From NCBI RefSeq assembly GCF_039539485.1, contig NZ_BAABDF010000007.1:496001-560000 (forward strand): DNA of 64,000 nt, in the 5' to 3' direction. Shown one piece after another: positions 7,538-16,996 of this stretch. The notes under the pieces were generated by a model. It saw only the letters and a program-made list of their open reading frames with translations, had not been told where the DNA came from and made no database searches. Source of the DNA: Celeribacter arenosi. Lineage in GTDB: Bacteria > Pseudomonadota > Alphaproteobacteria > Rhodobacterales > Rhodobacteraceae. Position 1 is the first letter of the stretch; each line of letters begins with the position of its first letter. The position numbers and the translations under genes are program-made.

Positions 7538-8428
7538 ATGCGTATTCTGTTTACAGGCGGGTCGGGTAAAGCGGGACGCCATGTGGTGCCCTATCTTCTG
7601 GAACGCGGGCATCGCGTTGTGAATGCCGATCTGGTGCCGCTCGATTGCGAGGGTGTGGACAACCTCACGGTGGACATCACCGACAGCGGGCAGGTTTTCA
7701 ACGCCCTTACGTCCTATGCCAATTTCGACGAATTGGACCCAGGGACTGGTGTGCCGAAATTCGATGCGGTCGTTCATTTTGCAGCCGTCCCGCGCATCCT
7801 TCTGCGTCCCGACAACGAAACCTATCGGGTCAATACGATGGGCACCTACAATGTGATCGAAGCGGCCGTAAAGCTTGGGATCAAGAAGGTCATCTTTGCC
7901 TCATCCGAGACGACTTACGGCGTTTGCTTTGCCGATGGCGAGCGTCAGCCCGAATACATTCCCATAGACGAAGAACACCCCGTCGTGCCTGAAGACAGCT
8001 ACGCCATGTCAAAGGTCGTGAACGAGGTGACAGCGCGGTCATTCCATGAGCGCAGCGGTTACGACATCTATGGCATTCGGATCAACAACGTCATCGAGCC
8101 GCACGAATACGCTGCAAATTTCCCGTCCTATTTTGAGAATCCGCAACTTCGTCGGCGCAATATTTTCGCCTATATTGATGCGCGCGATCTGGGCCAGATG
8201 GTCGATCTGATGCTGCACAAGGATGGATTGGGTTTTGAAATCTTCAATGCGTCCAATGACAATCATTCGGTCAATCTGACAACCGCCGAGATCATTGAAG
8301 AGTTCTACAAAGGCGTCCCTCAGAAGAGCGAAATGGGCACAGAGGAAACCTTTTACTCGAATGACAAAGCCAAACGCCTTCTCGGATTTTCGCCCGCGCA
8401 CAATTGGCGCGATGTCATTAAGGGATGA
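7538..8428 (+). CDS. NAD-dependent epimerase/dehydratase (extended SDR)
   Basis: 296 residues. The N-terminal nucleotide-binding motif is FTGGSGKAGRHV (about 4-15). The catalytic Tyr-x3-Lys is in DSYAMSKVVNE, with the upstream Ser in FASSETTYG. These are the marks of sugar-nucleotide epimerases and related oxidoreductases such as UDP-glucose 4-epimerase-like proteins. The substrate cannot be told. AGGGGGAGAG directly upstream is a strong ribosome binding site. Confidence 0.88.
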   Translation: MRILFTGGSGKAGRHVVPYLLERGHRVVNADLVPLDCEGVDNLTVDITDSGQVFNALTSYANFDELDPGTGVPKFDAVVHFAAVPRILLRPDNETYRVNTMGTYNVIEAAVKLGIKKVIFASSETTYGVCFADGERQPEYIPIDEEHPVVPEDSYAMSKVVNEVTARSFHERSGYDIYGIRINNVIEPHEYAANFPSYFENPQLRRRNIFAYIDARDLGQMVDLMLHKDGLGFEIFNASNDNHSVNLTTAEIIEEFYKGVPQKSEMGTEETFYSNDKAKRLLGFSPAHNWRDVIKG

Positions 8429-8528
8429 TCATCACAGGACAACCGTTACGGGGTGATCAAATTTCGTGATGGGGTCAGGTGTGAATTTTGACTAGGCGGT
8501 CAACGCATGTGCAGGTAAGACGCCCTGC

Positions 8529-9881
8529 ATGGACCAACAGAAAACATATGGGCAGCATGCGCGTGCTGTGATGCTCCTTGCATTGCCATTGGCGGGTAGC
8601 CAATTGGCGCAATTTGCCGTGCATATGACCGACGTCATTATGATGGGGTGGTATGGGCTGGATGAACTCGCAGCCCTGGTGCTCGGCTCGGGATTTTGGT
8701 TCATCATTTTCATTATGCTGGCAGGGTTCGCCTTTGCGGTGATGCCGCTGGTGGCCAACGCGGCGGGTGCCGGTGATACGACGGTCGTGCGCCGCGCGAC
8801 GCGTATGGCGCTCTGGCTCTCCGCGCTAACGGGGATCTTGGTCTATCCGCTGTTCGGCTATTCCGATGACCTTCTGATCGCGCTGGGCCAAAAGCCAGAG
8901 ATTGCTGCCATCGCACGACCCTATCTGGCCGTGACGGGGTTCGAGATGCTTCCCGCCCTAGGGGTCACGGTGTTGCGTTCCTATTTTTCCGCGCTTGAGC
9001 GGACCCGCGTCGTCCTCATTTCCACCGTTCTCGCAGTCATATTGAACGCTTTCCTGAACTATCTGCTGATTTTCGGAACCTTCGGTTTTCCCGAACTCGG
9101 CGTGGTGGGGGCGGGGATTGCGTCGTTGATCGTCGCGATTGTGACCTTTGCCGGTTTGGCATGGTATGCGACACGTGCGACGCCGGAAAACGCGTTGTTT
9201 CGCAACGTGTTGAAACCGGACTGGGACATGTTCCGCACAGTTTTACGCCTTGGCGTGCCGATCGGTTTGACGGCATTGGCGGAAGTCGGACTCTTCAATG
9301 CTGCCGCGCTTATGATGGGGTGGATTTCAACTGTCGCCCTCGCTGCACATGGTATCGCACTGCAACTTTCCGCCGTCGCTTTCATGATCCAGATCGGGCT
9401 TAGCAACGCCGCAACTATTCGGGCAGGCAACGCCTATGGTAGCCGGGACGAGGCCGAGTTGCGGCGTGGCGCGCTGGTCGTCGTTGTTCTGTCCTTGGTC
9501 ATGGCGGCGGTCACCTGTGCGGTGTTCCTGCTCGCCGCCAAGCCGCTCATCGGGCTCTTTATCGCGCCCGATGAACCCGCACGTGATGCAGTGCTGGCAA
9601 CGGGTGCGACGCTGATGGTCTTTGCGGCGATGTTCCAGTTCTCCGACGGGGGTCAGGTCACAGCGCTCAGTCTTTTGCGCGGTGTGCAGGATACGGCGGT
9701 GCCGATGTGGCTGGCAGGGATATCCTATTGGCTGATCGGGTTGCCCACAGCCTATGTCGCCGGATTTGTGTTTGACTGGGGTGGCTCTGGCGTGTGGATC
9801 GGATTGCTCGTGGGTTTGACGGCGGCATGGATCGTCATGTCGTGGCGCTTTTGGGTCGTAAAGGCGCGTATCCCGACCTAA
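8529..9881 (+). CDS. MATE family efflux transporter
   Basis: 450 residues with about twelve hydrophobic segments in two homologous halves. Conserved MATE blocks are visible: HMTDVIMMGWYGLDELAA near the start and GWISTVALAAHGIALQ at the head of the second half. These proteins export cationic drugs or metabolites using Na+ or H+. The stop codon overlaps the stop of the convergent gene at 9878-9881, so no room is left for a separate terminator. Confidence 0.93.
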   Translation: MDQQKTYGQHARAVMLLALPLAGSQLAQFAVHMTDVIMMGWYGLDELAALVLGSGFWFIIFIMLAGFAFAVMPLVANAAGAGDTTVVRRATRMALWLSALTGILVYPLFGYSDDLLIALGQKPEIAAIARPYLAVTGFEMLPALGVTVLRSYFSALERTRVVLISTVLAVILNAFLNYLLIFGTFGFPELGVVGAGIASLIVAIVTFAGLAWYATRATPENALFRNVLKPDWDMFRTVLRLGVPIGLTALAEVGLFNAAALMMGWISTVALAAHGIALQLSAVAFMIQIGLSNAATIRAGNAYGSRDEAELRRGALVVVVLSLVMAAVTCAVFLLAAKPLIGLFIAPDEPARDAVLATGATLMVFAAMFQFSDGGQVTALSLLRGVQDTAVPMWLAGISYWLIGLPTAYVAGFVFDWGGSGVWIGLLVGLTAAWIVMSWRFWVVKARIPT

Positions 9882-10273
9882 TCCTTCGTCAAACGATCCG
9901 ATTTTTTGCGAACCAAAACGGTACGCAGATCGTGCATGGCCATGAGAATTGCGTCCGTCACCTCTTCTAATTGCGCATCCGTCGCCCGTGATTGAGCCCA
10001 ATGCGCGGTGAGGTTGAGGTAGTCGACGGCACGGTGGATATCATCCATGTCCCGCGCGGCAAGCGTCGCTATGCGTTCGGCCATCCAGTTGTCGATCGCG
10101 CGTTGGTCCTCGGCGCTAAGGTCCCGCCCGCCCTGAGGTTTGATTTCGCCGTTCTTGACGTTCACGACGGCGATCTGATCCATTTCGATGCGGCGTTGGC
10201 GGTTCTGCGTATCCACACGGAAAACGAACGCACCGTTCTCGCGGACGCGGAAATAATAGTCGGGAAGATCCAT
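9878..10273 (-). CDS. Conserved hypothetical protein
   Basis: 131 residues, starting at MDLPDYYFRVRENG behind GGAACG. Cytoplasmic, charged, mostly helical in its second half (residues 53-131). The N-terminal part (FRVRENGAFVFRVD... and AVVNVKNGEIKPQG) looks like a small beta-sheet. I do not recognise a named domain. A longer in-frame start at 10429 exists but lacks a ribosome binding site. Confidence 0.6.
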   Translation of the reverse strand: MDLPDYYFRVRENGAFVFRVDTQNRQRRIEMDQIAVVNVKNGEIKPQGGRDLSAEDQRAIDNWMAERIATLAARDMDDIHRAVDYLNLTAHWAQSRATDAQLEEVTDAILMAMHDLRTVLVRKKSDRLTKD

Positions 10274-10606
10274 CACGTTCCTATCTTTGTGAAGCCCTGA
10301 AGCCGGGGCGATACACATGTCATGTCTCTGCACAGCGTGAAAGGATGTGAAGCCAAGCACATGGACATTCCCTTCGCACGCGCCTCCAAAGTGCAGCGAT
10401 GCGAGGCGGGGTTCAAGTGTGCAGCACAAGAGAGTTCAACCCGTGATGCATTCACACGGGTTTAGCATGCTGCTCTGTTGCAAATCGGAAGAATGCCGAT
10501 CAGCACAATTGTGGCGGTGCGAGCGGGGCCAAGCACAGGTCCATGGTCATCCTTAAAACACCCGAACTTCTGTCCGGATGGTAAAAGAGAAACCACGAGA
10601 CATGCC
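10274..10606. other. Intergenic region without a recognisable gene
   Basis: 333 bases between the minus-strand genes at 10273 and 10607. No reading frame here resembles a protein. It holds one perfect inverted repeat, AACCCGTG / CACGGGTT at 10438-10462 (9-base loop), without a T run. Part of it should contain the promoter of the downstream minus-strand gene ending at 9878 and the 3' end of the aminotransferase transcript. Confidence 0.5.
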
Positions 10607-11809
10607 TTAGCGCAGCCCTGCGCAGAATGTTTGAATACGCGTGCAGGCTTCCTTGAGCGCGTCATCAGAGGTCGCATAGCTCACCCGGAAGTTTGGCGAG
10701 AGACCGAACGCGGCGCCAAACACGACAGCCACACCATTCTCCTCCAAGAGCGCGGTGCAGAAATCCTCGTCCGTGGTGATTTTCGCGCCTCCGGCCGAGG
10801 TTTTGCCAATGCAGCCGGAAATGTCAGGATAGACATAAAACGCGCCTTGCGGGTTCGGGCAAACGATCCCCTCACAGGCATTGAGCATTTCGACGACCAA
10901 ATTGCGCCGGCGCACGAACATCTCGTTATTGGTGGCGATGTAGTCCTGCGGCCCGTTCAGGGCCTCGACCGCGGCGTATTGCGAAATCGAACAGGGGTTT
11001 GACGTGGACTGCGACTGCACTTTGCGAATGGCCCCGATGAGGGCCTCGGGCCCTGCCGCGTAGCCAATCCGCCATCCGGTCATCGCATAGGCTTTGGAAA
11101 CGCCATTGATCGTCAGTGTGCGATCATAGAGCGCGGGCTCCACCTCTGCGGGCGTGCAGAATTCGAACCCGTCGAAAGCGAGATGTTCATACATGTCGTC
11201 GGTCATAACCCACACATGCGGATGACGCAGGAGCACGTCTGTCAGCGCCTTCAACTCTGCGCGGCTATAGCCGGCACCCGTGGGGTTGGAGGGAGAGTTG
11301 AACAGGAACCACTTCGTCTGAGGTGTGATCGCCGCCTCAAGCTGCTCTGGCGTCAATTTGAAATCGGTTTCGATTGTCGCCGCGACGGTGACGGGCGTGC
11401 CGCCCGCCAGCAACACCATATCGGGATAGGACACCCAATAGGGCGCGGGGATAATCACCTCGTCGCCAGGGTTCAGGGTGGCCATGAAGGCATTATAGAG
11501 AACCTGCTTGCCACCGGTCCCCACGGTCACCTGCGCGGGGCTGTAGGTTAGGTTGTTATCGCGTTTGAATTTGGCACAAATGGCTGCCTTCAATTCAGGG
11601 ATGCCATCGACGGCGGTGTATTTCGTGTGACCGTCTTCAATCGCACGAATGCCTGCGGCCGTGATGTTCTCGGGCGTGTCAAAATCCGGCTCACCCGCGC
11701 CCAGACCAATCACGTCTTTCCCTGCCGCCTTCAATTCGCGCGCCTTATTCGTCACTGCGATTGTCGGCGACGGTTTCACACGTGCCAGCGTGTCTGAAAG
11801 AAAGCCCAT
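10607..11809 (-). CDS. Aspartate aminotransferase (class I, PLP-dependent)
   Basis: 400 residues, fold type I. The start at 11809 is chosen for GGGAG 6 bases upstream. The PLP lysine is Lys239 in VSKAYAMTGWRIGY. The substrate-carboxylate Arg motif FRVSYATSDDAL lies near the end, and NSPSNPTGAGYS (171-182) carries the conserved Asn and Pro. This matches the prokaryotic I-gamma type aspartate/prephenate aminotransferases, converting aspartate and 2-oxoglutarate to oxaloacetate and glutamate. It stands alone as a transcription unit. Confidence 0.93.
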   Translation of the reverse strand: MGFLSDTLARVKPSPTIAVTNKARELKAAGKDVIGLGAGEPDFDTPENITAAGIRAIEDGHTKYTAVDGIPELKAAICAKFKRDNNLTYSPAQVTVGTGGKQVLYNAFMATLNPGDEVIIPAPYWVSYPDMVLLAGGTPVTVAATIETDFKLTPEQLEAAITPQTKWFLFNSPSNPTGAGYSRAELKALTDVLLRHPHVWVMTDDMYEHLAFDGFEFCTPAEVEPALYDRTLTINGVSKAYAMTGWRIGYAAGPEALIGAIRKVQSQSTSNPCSISQYAAVEALNGPQDYIATNNEMFVRRRNLVVEMLNACEGIVCPNPQGAFYVYPDISGCIGKTSAGGAKITTDEDFCTALLEENGVAVVFGAAFGLSPNFRVSYATSDDALKEACTRIQTFCAGLR

Positions 11810-11931
11810 AGTCATCTCCCATGCGTGTTTTCGCACCCGTCATATCGCCTCACGGATCGGTGCGCTAGTTCGTCCCTTGCGATGAGGGGCGAAGGGGTGC
11901 AAAAACATGTTGGAAATGGAGACTGTCTGAT

Positions 11932-12207
11932 ATGGAAGATGTTGAAACACGCCGGAAGCGTCTCAAAATCCGGGCATGGCGTCGCGGGATCAAGGAAATG
12001 GACCTCTTGATCGGCGGCTACGCAGACACTCACTTGGCGACCATGTCCGTGGCGGATCTCGATGAATTCGAGTTACTGATGGAAGAGCACGATCAGGACC
12101 TCTTGGCCTTCGCCACAGGCCAGCGCGAGGTGCCGACAGCCATCGCGCCCATGCTGGAAAAACTCATCTCGGCGGCCGATCATTCCAATTGGGCGACCAA
12201 AGGTTAA
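11932..12207 (+). CDS. sdhE: FAD assembly factor SdhE (succinate dehydrogenase assembly factor 2 family)
   Basis: 91 residues. The signature RRGIKEMD (17-24, the RGxxE motif that contacts SdhA) is followed by a short five-helix pattern ending in DEFELLMEEHDQDLLAF. SdhE assists covalent attachment of FAD to SdhA in succinate dehydrogenase. It is not next to sdh genes here, which is common. Confidence 0.88.
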   Translation: MEDVETRRKRLKIRAWRRGIKEMDLLIGGYADTHLATMSVADLDEFELLMEEHDQDLLAFATGQREVPTAIAPMLEKLISAADHSNWATKG

Positions 12208-12306
12208 CCCGCAACGCGCGGTGCATTTTCCGAAAGTTTTCTTGGCTTAACTGAATATTGGGAAATCTGACGCATTCTGTCTCAAGTGCCTAAGCCGGAG
12301 TGACAG

Positions 12307-12804
12307 ATGAGTATGCATTCAGCGATCGCAAAATCGATCGACACCACATTTATGACGCAATATCTCGAGGCGCTTGGTCTCGTTGAGCGGCTTCATCGCC
12401 TATTGCTCGATGTGATCAAAGACGAATTCGAGCGGGTTGGTGTTCTCGAAATCAACGCGGTTCAGGCCCTGTTGCTCTTCAACATCGGAGAGAACGAAGT
12501 GACGGCGGGCGAATTGAAGTCCCGCGGTTACTATCAGGGTTCCAACGTGTCCTATAACCTCAAGAAGCTGGTGGATATGGGGTACATGCACCATCAGCGC
12601 AGTGAAATTGACCGCCGGTCCGTACGTGTAAAACTCACCGAAAAAGGCCGCCATGTCCGCACCACGGTGGAAGACCTCTTTGTACGCCACGCCGATGGCC
12701 TGGTTGGCAAGTCGGTCATGACGTCCGAAGGAATCGAAGAAATCAACACGGCACTGCGTCGGGTTGAACGCTATTGGACCGACCAGATTCGCTACATTTA
12801 CTGA
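12307..12804 (+). CDS. MarR-family winged-helix transcriptional regulator
   Basis: 165 residues. The winged helix spans about residues 48-120, with the recognition helix around YYQGSNVSYNLKKLVDMGY and the wing RSEIDRRSVRVKLTEKG. The family form resembles the LdtR/MucR-adjacent MarR proteins conserved in alphaproteobacteria, which respond to osmotic or envelope stress; that specific role is inferred only. The last 7 bases overlap the convergent DUF1194 gene. Confidence 0.87.
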   Translation: MSMHSAIAKSIDTTFMTQYLEALGLVERLHRLLLDVIKDEFERVGVLEINAVQALLLFNIGENEVTAGELKSRGYYQGSNVSYNLKKLVDMGYMHHQRSEIDRRSVRVKLTEKGRHVRTTVEDLFVRHADGLVGKSVMTSEGIEEINTALRRVERYWTDQIRYIY

Positions 12805-13556
12805 TGTGATGTCGCGGCTGTGTCCATGCCGCGATCGCCCACAGTCAGTGTTTGAAGCTCTTTGAGAAGCTTGCGGGTCATTGCGGCCTCGTAATCCGCA
12901 TAAGAACGCGCAGTTTCGACAAAGGCACCATGTCCCTGAATGACCGCACCGCGAAAGTATTGTTCGAGCATGTCGAGTTCTTTCATCCGCGATGCCTCGG
13001 AAATGCGCGGCGAACCAGTCGAGACGACCAGACCGTTGATCGTGACATGGGCGAGCGTCGGTGACAGCTTAACAGTGTGCGGTCTCGGGCCCAGATTTGA
13101 ACGCCCGTCTGCCGAAATGTCGAGCGTGTAACGCCAGCACCCTTTCACAAGTGCAAGCTTTTCTCCGCCATAGGCCATTCCAGCACCCATGGCGGTGCCA
13201 GGTGCGTGGGGGCGGCGCGGGACGTCGCGCAGCGTTGCCGCAACCCCGTCCAAATCCCCTTCGTTGCGGATCGCGCGCCAATCAACCAGATCGCGTTGGG
13301 CCGCATCGCCAGCCCATTCGTAGATCATGAGATAAACGAGCGCGCCTTCCATCGCCAAAAACGCACGCCGGACGGGCTCGGTTTCAAGCGCGCGTGCGAT
13401 CCCTTCGATTTGTAGCGACCATTCGTCGGCATCAACCGATCCTGAAACGTCCAGCCCGAGCGCGAGCGCCTGCCGGCACTGCTCGGCGGCGACCGATGGC
13501 AATGGTGCCAAGGCCGCCAGCCCCAAAAGTGCTCGACAGATCAGCCTGCGAACCAT
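12798..13556 (-). CDS. DUF1194 (VWA-like) periplasmic protein
   Basis: 252 residues starting at MVRRLICRALL; the longer frame upstream runs through gloA and is rejected. A signal peptide covers residues 1 to about 24 (ends PSVAAE). The mature protein opens with LGLDVSGSVDADEW, a MIDAS-like DxSxS motif of von Willebrand A domains, and fits DUF1194. It follows gloA by 4 bases and probably shares its transcript. Function unknown, likely metal-dependent protein binding in the periplasm. Confidence 0.85.
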   Translation of the reverse strand: MVRRLICRALLGLAALAPLPSVAAEQCRQALALGLDVSGSVDADEWSLQIEGIARALETEPVRRAFLAMEGALVYLMIYEWAGDAAQRDLVDWRAIRNEGDLDGVAATLRDVPRRPHAPGTAMGAGMAYGGEKLALVKGCWRYTLDISADGRSNLGPRPHTVKLSPTLAHVTINGLVVSTGSPRISEASRMKELDMLEQYFRGAVIQGHGAFVETARSYADYEAAMTRKLLKELQTLTVGDRGMDTAATSHQ

Positions 13557-13560
13557 GGAT

Positions 13561-13983
13561 TTACCAAGTGCCAGTATTGCCCATCGAAGCCCACGGCTCC
13601 TGAGGCGGCAAATCATCACCTTTTTGCAGCAGTTCGATGGAAATATTGTCAGGCGAGCGAACAAAGGCCATATGCCCGTCACGGGGAGGACGATTGATCG
13701 TAACCCCATTGTCCATGAGTTTCTGGCACAGGCCATAGATGTCCTCGACCTCATAGGCCAAATGGCCAAAATGGCGGCTGTCCGATGGCAGACCGTCGTC
13801 ACCGTCCCAGTTGTAGGTGAGCTCGACCGGGCACTCTTCCTGACCCTCCGGCGCCATGAATATCAGGCTGAAACGCCCACCTTCATTGTCGTATCGTTTG
13901 GTCTGTTTGAGTCCGAGAAGTTCGAAAAAGGCCATCGACTTTTCCAGATCCTTAACGCGCACCATCGTATGCAAATATCGCAT
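13561..13983 (-). CDS. gloA: Lactoylglutathione lyase (glyoxalase I), VOC family
   Basis: 140 residues, two beta-alpha-beta-beta-beta units. Features of glyoxalase I: HTMVRVKDLEKSMAFFE at the N-terminus with the first metal His (residue 5), Glu in VELTYNWD, the His in FGHLAYEVED and the Glu in ISIELLQKG. It isomerises the methylglyoxal-glutathione hemithioacetal to S-lactoylglutathione. AACTGGAGG precedes the start. Confidence 0.9.
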   Translation of the reverse strand: MRYLHTMVRVKDLEKSMAFFELLGLKQTKRYDNEGGRFSLIFMAPEGQEECPVELTYNWDGDDGLPSDSRHFGHLAYEVEDIYGLCQKLMDNGVTINRPPRDGHMAFVRSPDNISIELLQKGDDLPPQEPWASMGNTGTW

Positions 13984-14141
13984 GTTTTCCTCCAGTTCGT
14001 TTCGTCATTACCTTAGCGCGATCTGCCCCGCCCGCCATCCCCGCGACACGCGCGGCACATTTGCGAAAATGGCAGCGCCTATGTTGGCTTGGATTCGGTT
14101 CGACACGCGTCTAGTCTTGGGCAAAATAATCGGGGGCGCAC

Positions 14142-14936
14142 GTGCAGCAATACCACGACCAACTCAAAACGATCCTCGCCCAAGGCGAGAAAACCACCGA
14201 TCGCACCGGGACGGGCACAATTTCCTATTTCGGCCTTCAGGCGCGCTATCCGCTGAGCGACGGTTTCCCGCTGGTTACCACGAAGAAAGTGCACCTTCGC
14301 TCCATTATACACGAATTGCTCTGGTTCCTCGCCGGCGACACCAATATCGCCTACCTGCGCGACAACAAGGTCTCGATCTGGGACGAGTGGGCGGATGAAA
14401 ACGGCGACCTCGGGCCCGTTTACGGGCATCAATGGCGCAAATGGCCAGGTGGTGAACGCGGCACGATCGATCAGATCGCCGGTCTCGTCCACGCGATAAA
14501 GAACACTCCAGATTCGCGGCGGCTCATCGTTTCCGCGTGGAACCCGGCGGATGTGCCGCACATGGCGCTCCCTCCCTGTCACACAATGTGGCAGGTGAAA
14601 ATTCTCGGCGGAAAACTCCATTTGCAACTTTACCAGCGCTCGGCTGACATGTTCCTCGGGGTGCCCTTCAACATCGCGTCCTATGCGCTCCTGTTACAGA
14701 TGCTTGCGCAGGTCACGGGGTATGAGCCCGGTGATTTTGTGCACTCGATCGGCGATGCGCACATCTATTCCAACCACCTCGAGCAGGTGGAATTGCAGCT
14801 TTCGCGCACGCCAAAGCCGCTGCCGCGCGTGCGGCTCAATCCGGATGTGTCCAACATTTTCGACTTTACCTACGATGATATCGAAGTCCTCGACTACGAT
14901 CCCGATCCCGCGATCCGCGCGCCGGTGGCCGTCTGA
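14142..14936 (+). CDS. thyA: Thymidylate synthase
   Basis: 264 residues, the same length as E. coli ThyA. The nucleophile Cys146 sits in PPCHTMWQV, and the folate and dUMP-binding stretch SADMFLGVPFNIASYALL follows. It starts with GTG, 5 bases after CGGGGG. It converts dUMP to dTMP using 5,10-methylene-THF, giving dihydrofolate that the product of the next gene recycles. Its stop overlaps the folA start by one base (TGATG). Confidence 0.97.
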   Translation: MQQYHDQLKTILAQGEKTTDRTGTGTISYFGLQARYPLSDGFPLVTTKKVHLRSIIHELLWFLAGDTNIAYLRDNKVSIWDEWADENGDLGPVYGHQWRKWPGGERGTIDQIAGLVHAIKNTPDSRRLIVSAWNPADVPHMALPPCHTMWQVKILGGKLHLQLYQRSADMFLGVPFNIASYALLLQMLAQVTGYEPGDFVHSIGDAHIYSNHLEQVELQLSRTPKPLPRVRLNPDVSNIFDFTYDDIEVLDYDPDPAIRAPVAV

Positions 14937-15412
14937 TGATTTCGCTGATTGTTGCACGCGACCGGACCGGTGCCATCGGGAAAAACGGCGAGATCCCTTG
15001 GCATCTGCCCGCCGATCTTCGGTTTTTCATGCGCGAGACCACTGGCGGTGCCGTTATTATGGGGCGGCGCACTTGGGAAAGTTTGCCGCTGAGGCCGCTC
15101 AAAAACCGTCTCAACATTGTCGTGTCATCGCAAAAAGTGGATCACGACCTTGTTGTGCCATCCATTGAGGCGGCAATCGACGCCGCAAAAACGGATGCCC
15201 GCGCTCGGATTTACGGCATCGGGGGCGAAGGGATATATCGTGCAATGATGCCGATTGCTGACCGGCTATTGCTGACCGAGGTCGACCTCGTCGTTGAAGA
15301 CGCCGACACTTGGTTCCCGGAATTCGATCCCGAAGGTTGGCGCGAAGTTAACCGAATTCCTTTGGAAGATTCCAAAGTATCCGCAACTGTTAGCGAGCTC
15401 ATTAGGTCGTAA
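14936..15412 (+). CDS. folA: Dihydrofolate reductase
   Basis: 158 residues. Conserved parts: GAIGKNGEIPWHLPADL (the Met20-type loop and the catalytic acidic residue), IMGRRTWESLP, and the NADPH-binding GIGGEGIYRAMMP. It reduces dihydrofolate to tetrahydrofolate and is translationally coupled to thyA, its metabolic partner. Confidence 0.96.
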   Translation: MISLIVARDRTGAIGKNGEIPWHLPADLRFFMRETTGGAVIMGRRTWESLPLRPLKNRLNIVVSSQKVDHDLVVPSIEAAIDAAKTDARARIYGIGGEGIYRAMMPIADRLLLTEVDLVVEDADTWFPEFDPEGWREVNRIPLEDSKVSATVSELIRS

Positions 15413-15525
15413 CTGGAAACAATCCATTACCTAACGTCAAATTGTCCACAGGCTAAGGTCGTGGCAAGTCGTCTCTGATCCAAAATGGTGTTTGCCACGT
15501 AAACAAGGCAATAAAGGAGGCGAAC

Positions 15526-15927
15526 ATGCAGCTCATCACGCTCTATCTTTCAACCGCCGTGGTCTTTCTCGGCATTGATGCCGTCTTCCTGCGGCTTGTC
15601 ATGCGACCGATTTTCGAGTCCCATTTGGGCGATTGGCTCTTGGATGACTTTCGCGTCACGGCAGCCGCAATTTTCTATCTTTTCTATGTGGCCGGGGTTT
15701 TGTTCTTCGTTTCCTTGCCCGCCTTGCAAGGTGACGGGACATTGGCTTCGACTCTCTTTAAAGGCGCGTTGTTGGGCCTAATGGCCTATGGAACCTACGA
15801 ATTCACGAACTACGCAGTGCTGGATCGCTGGCATCCGTCGATGGTTGCGGTCGATGTGGCGTGGGGGGCAATTCTGACGGGATCATCGGCCGTTATCGGT
15901 CTCGCAATCACCCGAGTGGTCCACTGA
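15526..15927 (+). CDS. DUF2177 family membrane protein
   Basis: 133 residues with four hydrophobic segments. The motif GAFLGLMAYGTYEFTNYAV-like stretch (ALLGLMAYGTYEFTNYAV, residues about 82-99) followed by a conserved W at DVAWG is typical of DUF2177. Function unknown, inner membrane. A strong AAAGGAGG lies 8 bases upstream. Confidence 0.85.
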   Translation: MQLITLYLSTAVVFLGIDAVFLRLVMRPIFESHLGDWLLDDFRVTAAAIFYLFYVAGVLFFVSLPALQGDGTLASTLFKGALLGLMAYGTYEFTNYAVLDRWHPSMVAVDVAWGAILTGSSAVIGLAITRVVH

Positions 15928-15997
15928 CTTATCCACAGGTCTTTTGATCCGAGCCATCGCCGTAGCCCGAATTTCATAAATGTGTTACAATCAGGGG

Positions 15998-16300
15998 ATG
16001 AAGACGCGCTTTCTGGCCGGATTGGTTCCGGCGCTCCTTTTCAACTCTCTCCCGGCGCTCGCCTCCGGTCCGATTGCCGAGGTTTTCTGCGCAGACCGCG
16101 GAGAAATTCGGCGCAAACTCACCGTTCAATTCGGAGCCGTCCAAGTGGGATCAGGCATAAGGGATCGAGAGGCGACACTCGAGATTTGGTCAAACCCGAC
16201 CACCGGTGACTGGACGCTGGTCCAGACCTATGCCGATGGCAAAAGCTGCATTTTGGCGATGGGCGACGCGTGGGAGGCTGCGCCTGCAACGGCGGGTTAG
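15998..16300 (+). CDS. Small exported protein, unknown
   Basis: 100 residues from the ATG behind AGGGG; the upstream in-frame ATG at 15980 would disturb the signal peptide. Residues 1 to about 22 form a signal peptide ending PALAS. The mature part has two cysteines (VFCADR and KSCILA) that could pair. Family not recognised. Its stop overlaps the stop of the convergent esterase gene. Confidence 0.65.
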   Translation: MKTRFLAGLVPALLFNSLPALASGPIAEVFCADRGEIRRKLTVQFGAVQVGSGIRDREATLEIWSNPTTGDWTLVQTYADGKSCILAMGDAWEAAPATAG

Positions 16301-16932
16301 TCCGCCAATTCCGATGTGATGAAGTCAGCCACAGCAGTCCCCAATGTTACATGGGCCTGCGCGCCAAAATGGATGCCATCAACCGGGTCACAGGAAATCA
16401 CAGAGCCTGCGTCAAAAAATGCGACGTCTCGTTCGCTGGCAACTTTGGCATAGAGGTCGGCTAGGCCCGTCGCCTTTTCTCCGGCGCCTGCGAACTCTTC
16501 TGTGAAAACGCCGGCTTCAAACGGGCGCGGCGGCGCGATGAGGAAGGGTTCAAACCCAGCATGGCGAGACTGCATTTCATCTGAGAGGGCGATGTCCAGC
16601 AACAGAGCTGCGCCACGTGCGACATCCTCTGCTGTCATGTCAAAATGGGCTTTGAAGTCGTTTGTGCCGAGCATGATGGCGAGCGCATCAATCGGCCCGT
16701 GGCTTTCAAGAGCGATGAACAACCCGATGCGCCCGTCCATATGGGGCCCCATAACGGGGCAGGGCCGCGTGGTCGTGCGCCCCGGCAGACCTTCTTCGAT
16801 GACCGTCCAACCCAGCGCTTCGCCCGCAACGACCGGCCAACGGCGCGTCATGCGCGGTTCGGGGGCGTCACGATCAACCATCGGGACCGCGCCCCACGTG
16901 TTGCTGTCTCCGAAACAAAGCAATGTCGGCAT
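16297..16932 (-). CDS. SGNH/GDSL-family hydrolase (arylesterase-like)
   Basis: 211 residues starting at MPTLLCFGDSN, with GGGAGG 7 bases upstream. Block I is CFGDSNTWG (catalytic Ser10), block III is LGTNDFKAHF (oxyanion Asn), and block V is DGIHFGAQAH (catalytic Asp and His). Closest in pattern to arylesterase / carbohydrate acetylesterase-type GDSL proteins with a GRTTTR segment. No signal peptide, so cytoplasmic. The cspA terminator separates it from cspA upstream. Confidence 0.87.
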   Translation of the reverse strand: MPTLLCFGDSNTWGAVPMVDRDAPEPRMTRRWPVVAGEALGWTVIEEGLPGRTTTRPCPVMGPHMDGRIGLFIALESHGPIDALAIMLGTNDFKAHFDMTAEDVARGAALLLDIALSDEMQSRHAGFEPFLIAPPRPFEAGVFTEEFAGAGEKATGLADLYAKVASERDVAFFDAGSVISCDPVDGIHFGAQAHVTLGTAVADFITSELAD

Positions 16933-16948
16933 GGCGTAACCTCCCATT

Positions 16949-16982
16949 AAAAACGGCCCCCGTAGCGGGAGCCGCAAAAAAG
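16949..16982. terminator. Bidirectional-looking intrinsic terminator of cspA
   Basis: GC-rich stem CGGCTCCCG / CGGGGGCCG read on the minus strand, directly followed by TTTTT, and by a run of A on the other side. It lies 14 bases after the cspA stop and ahead of the esterase ribosome binding site. Confidence 0.8.
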
Positions 16983-16996
16983 TGTTGTCGCGCGGT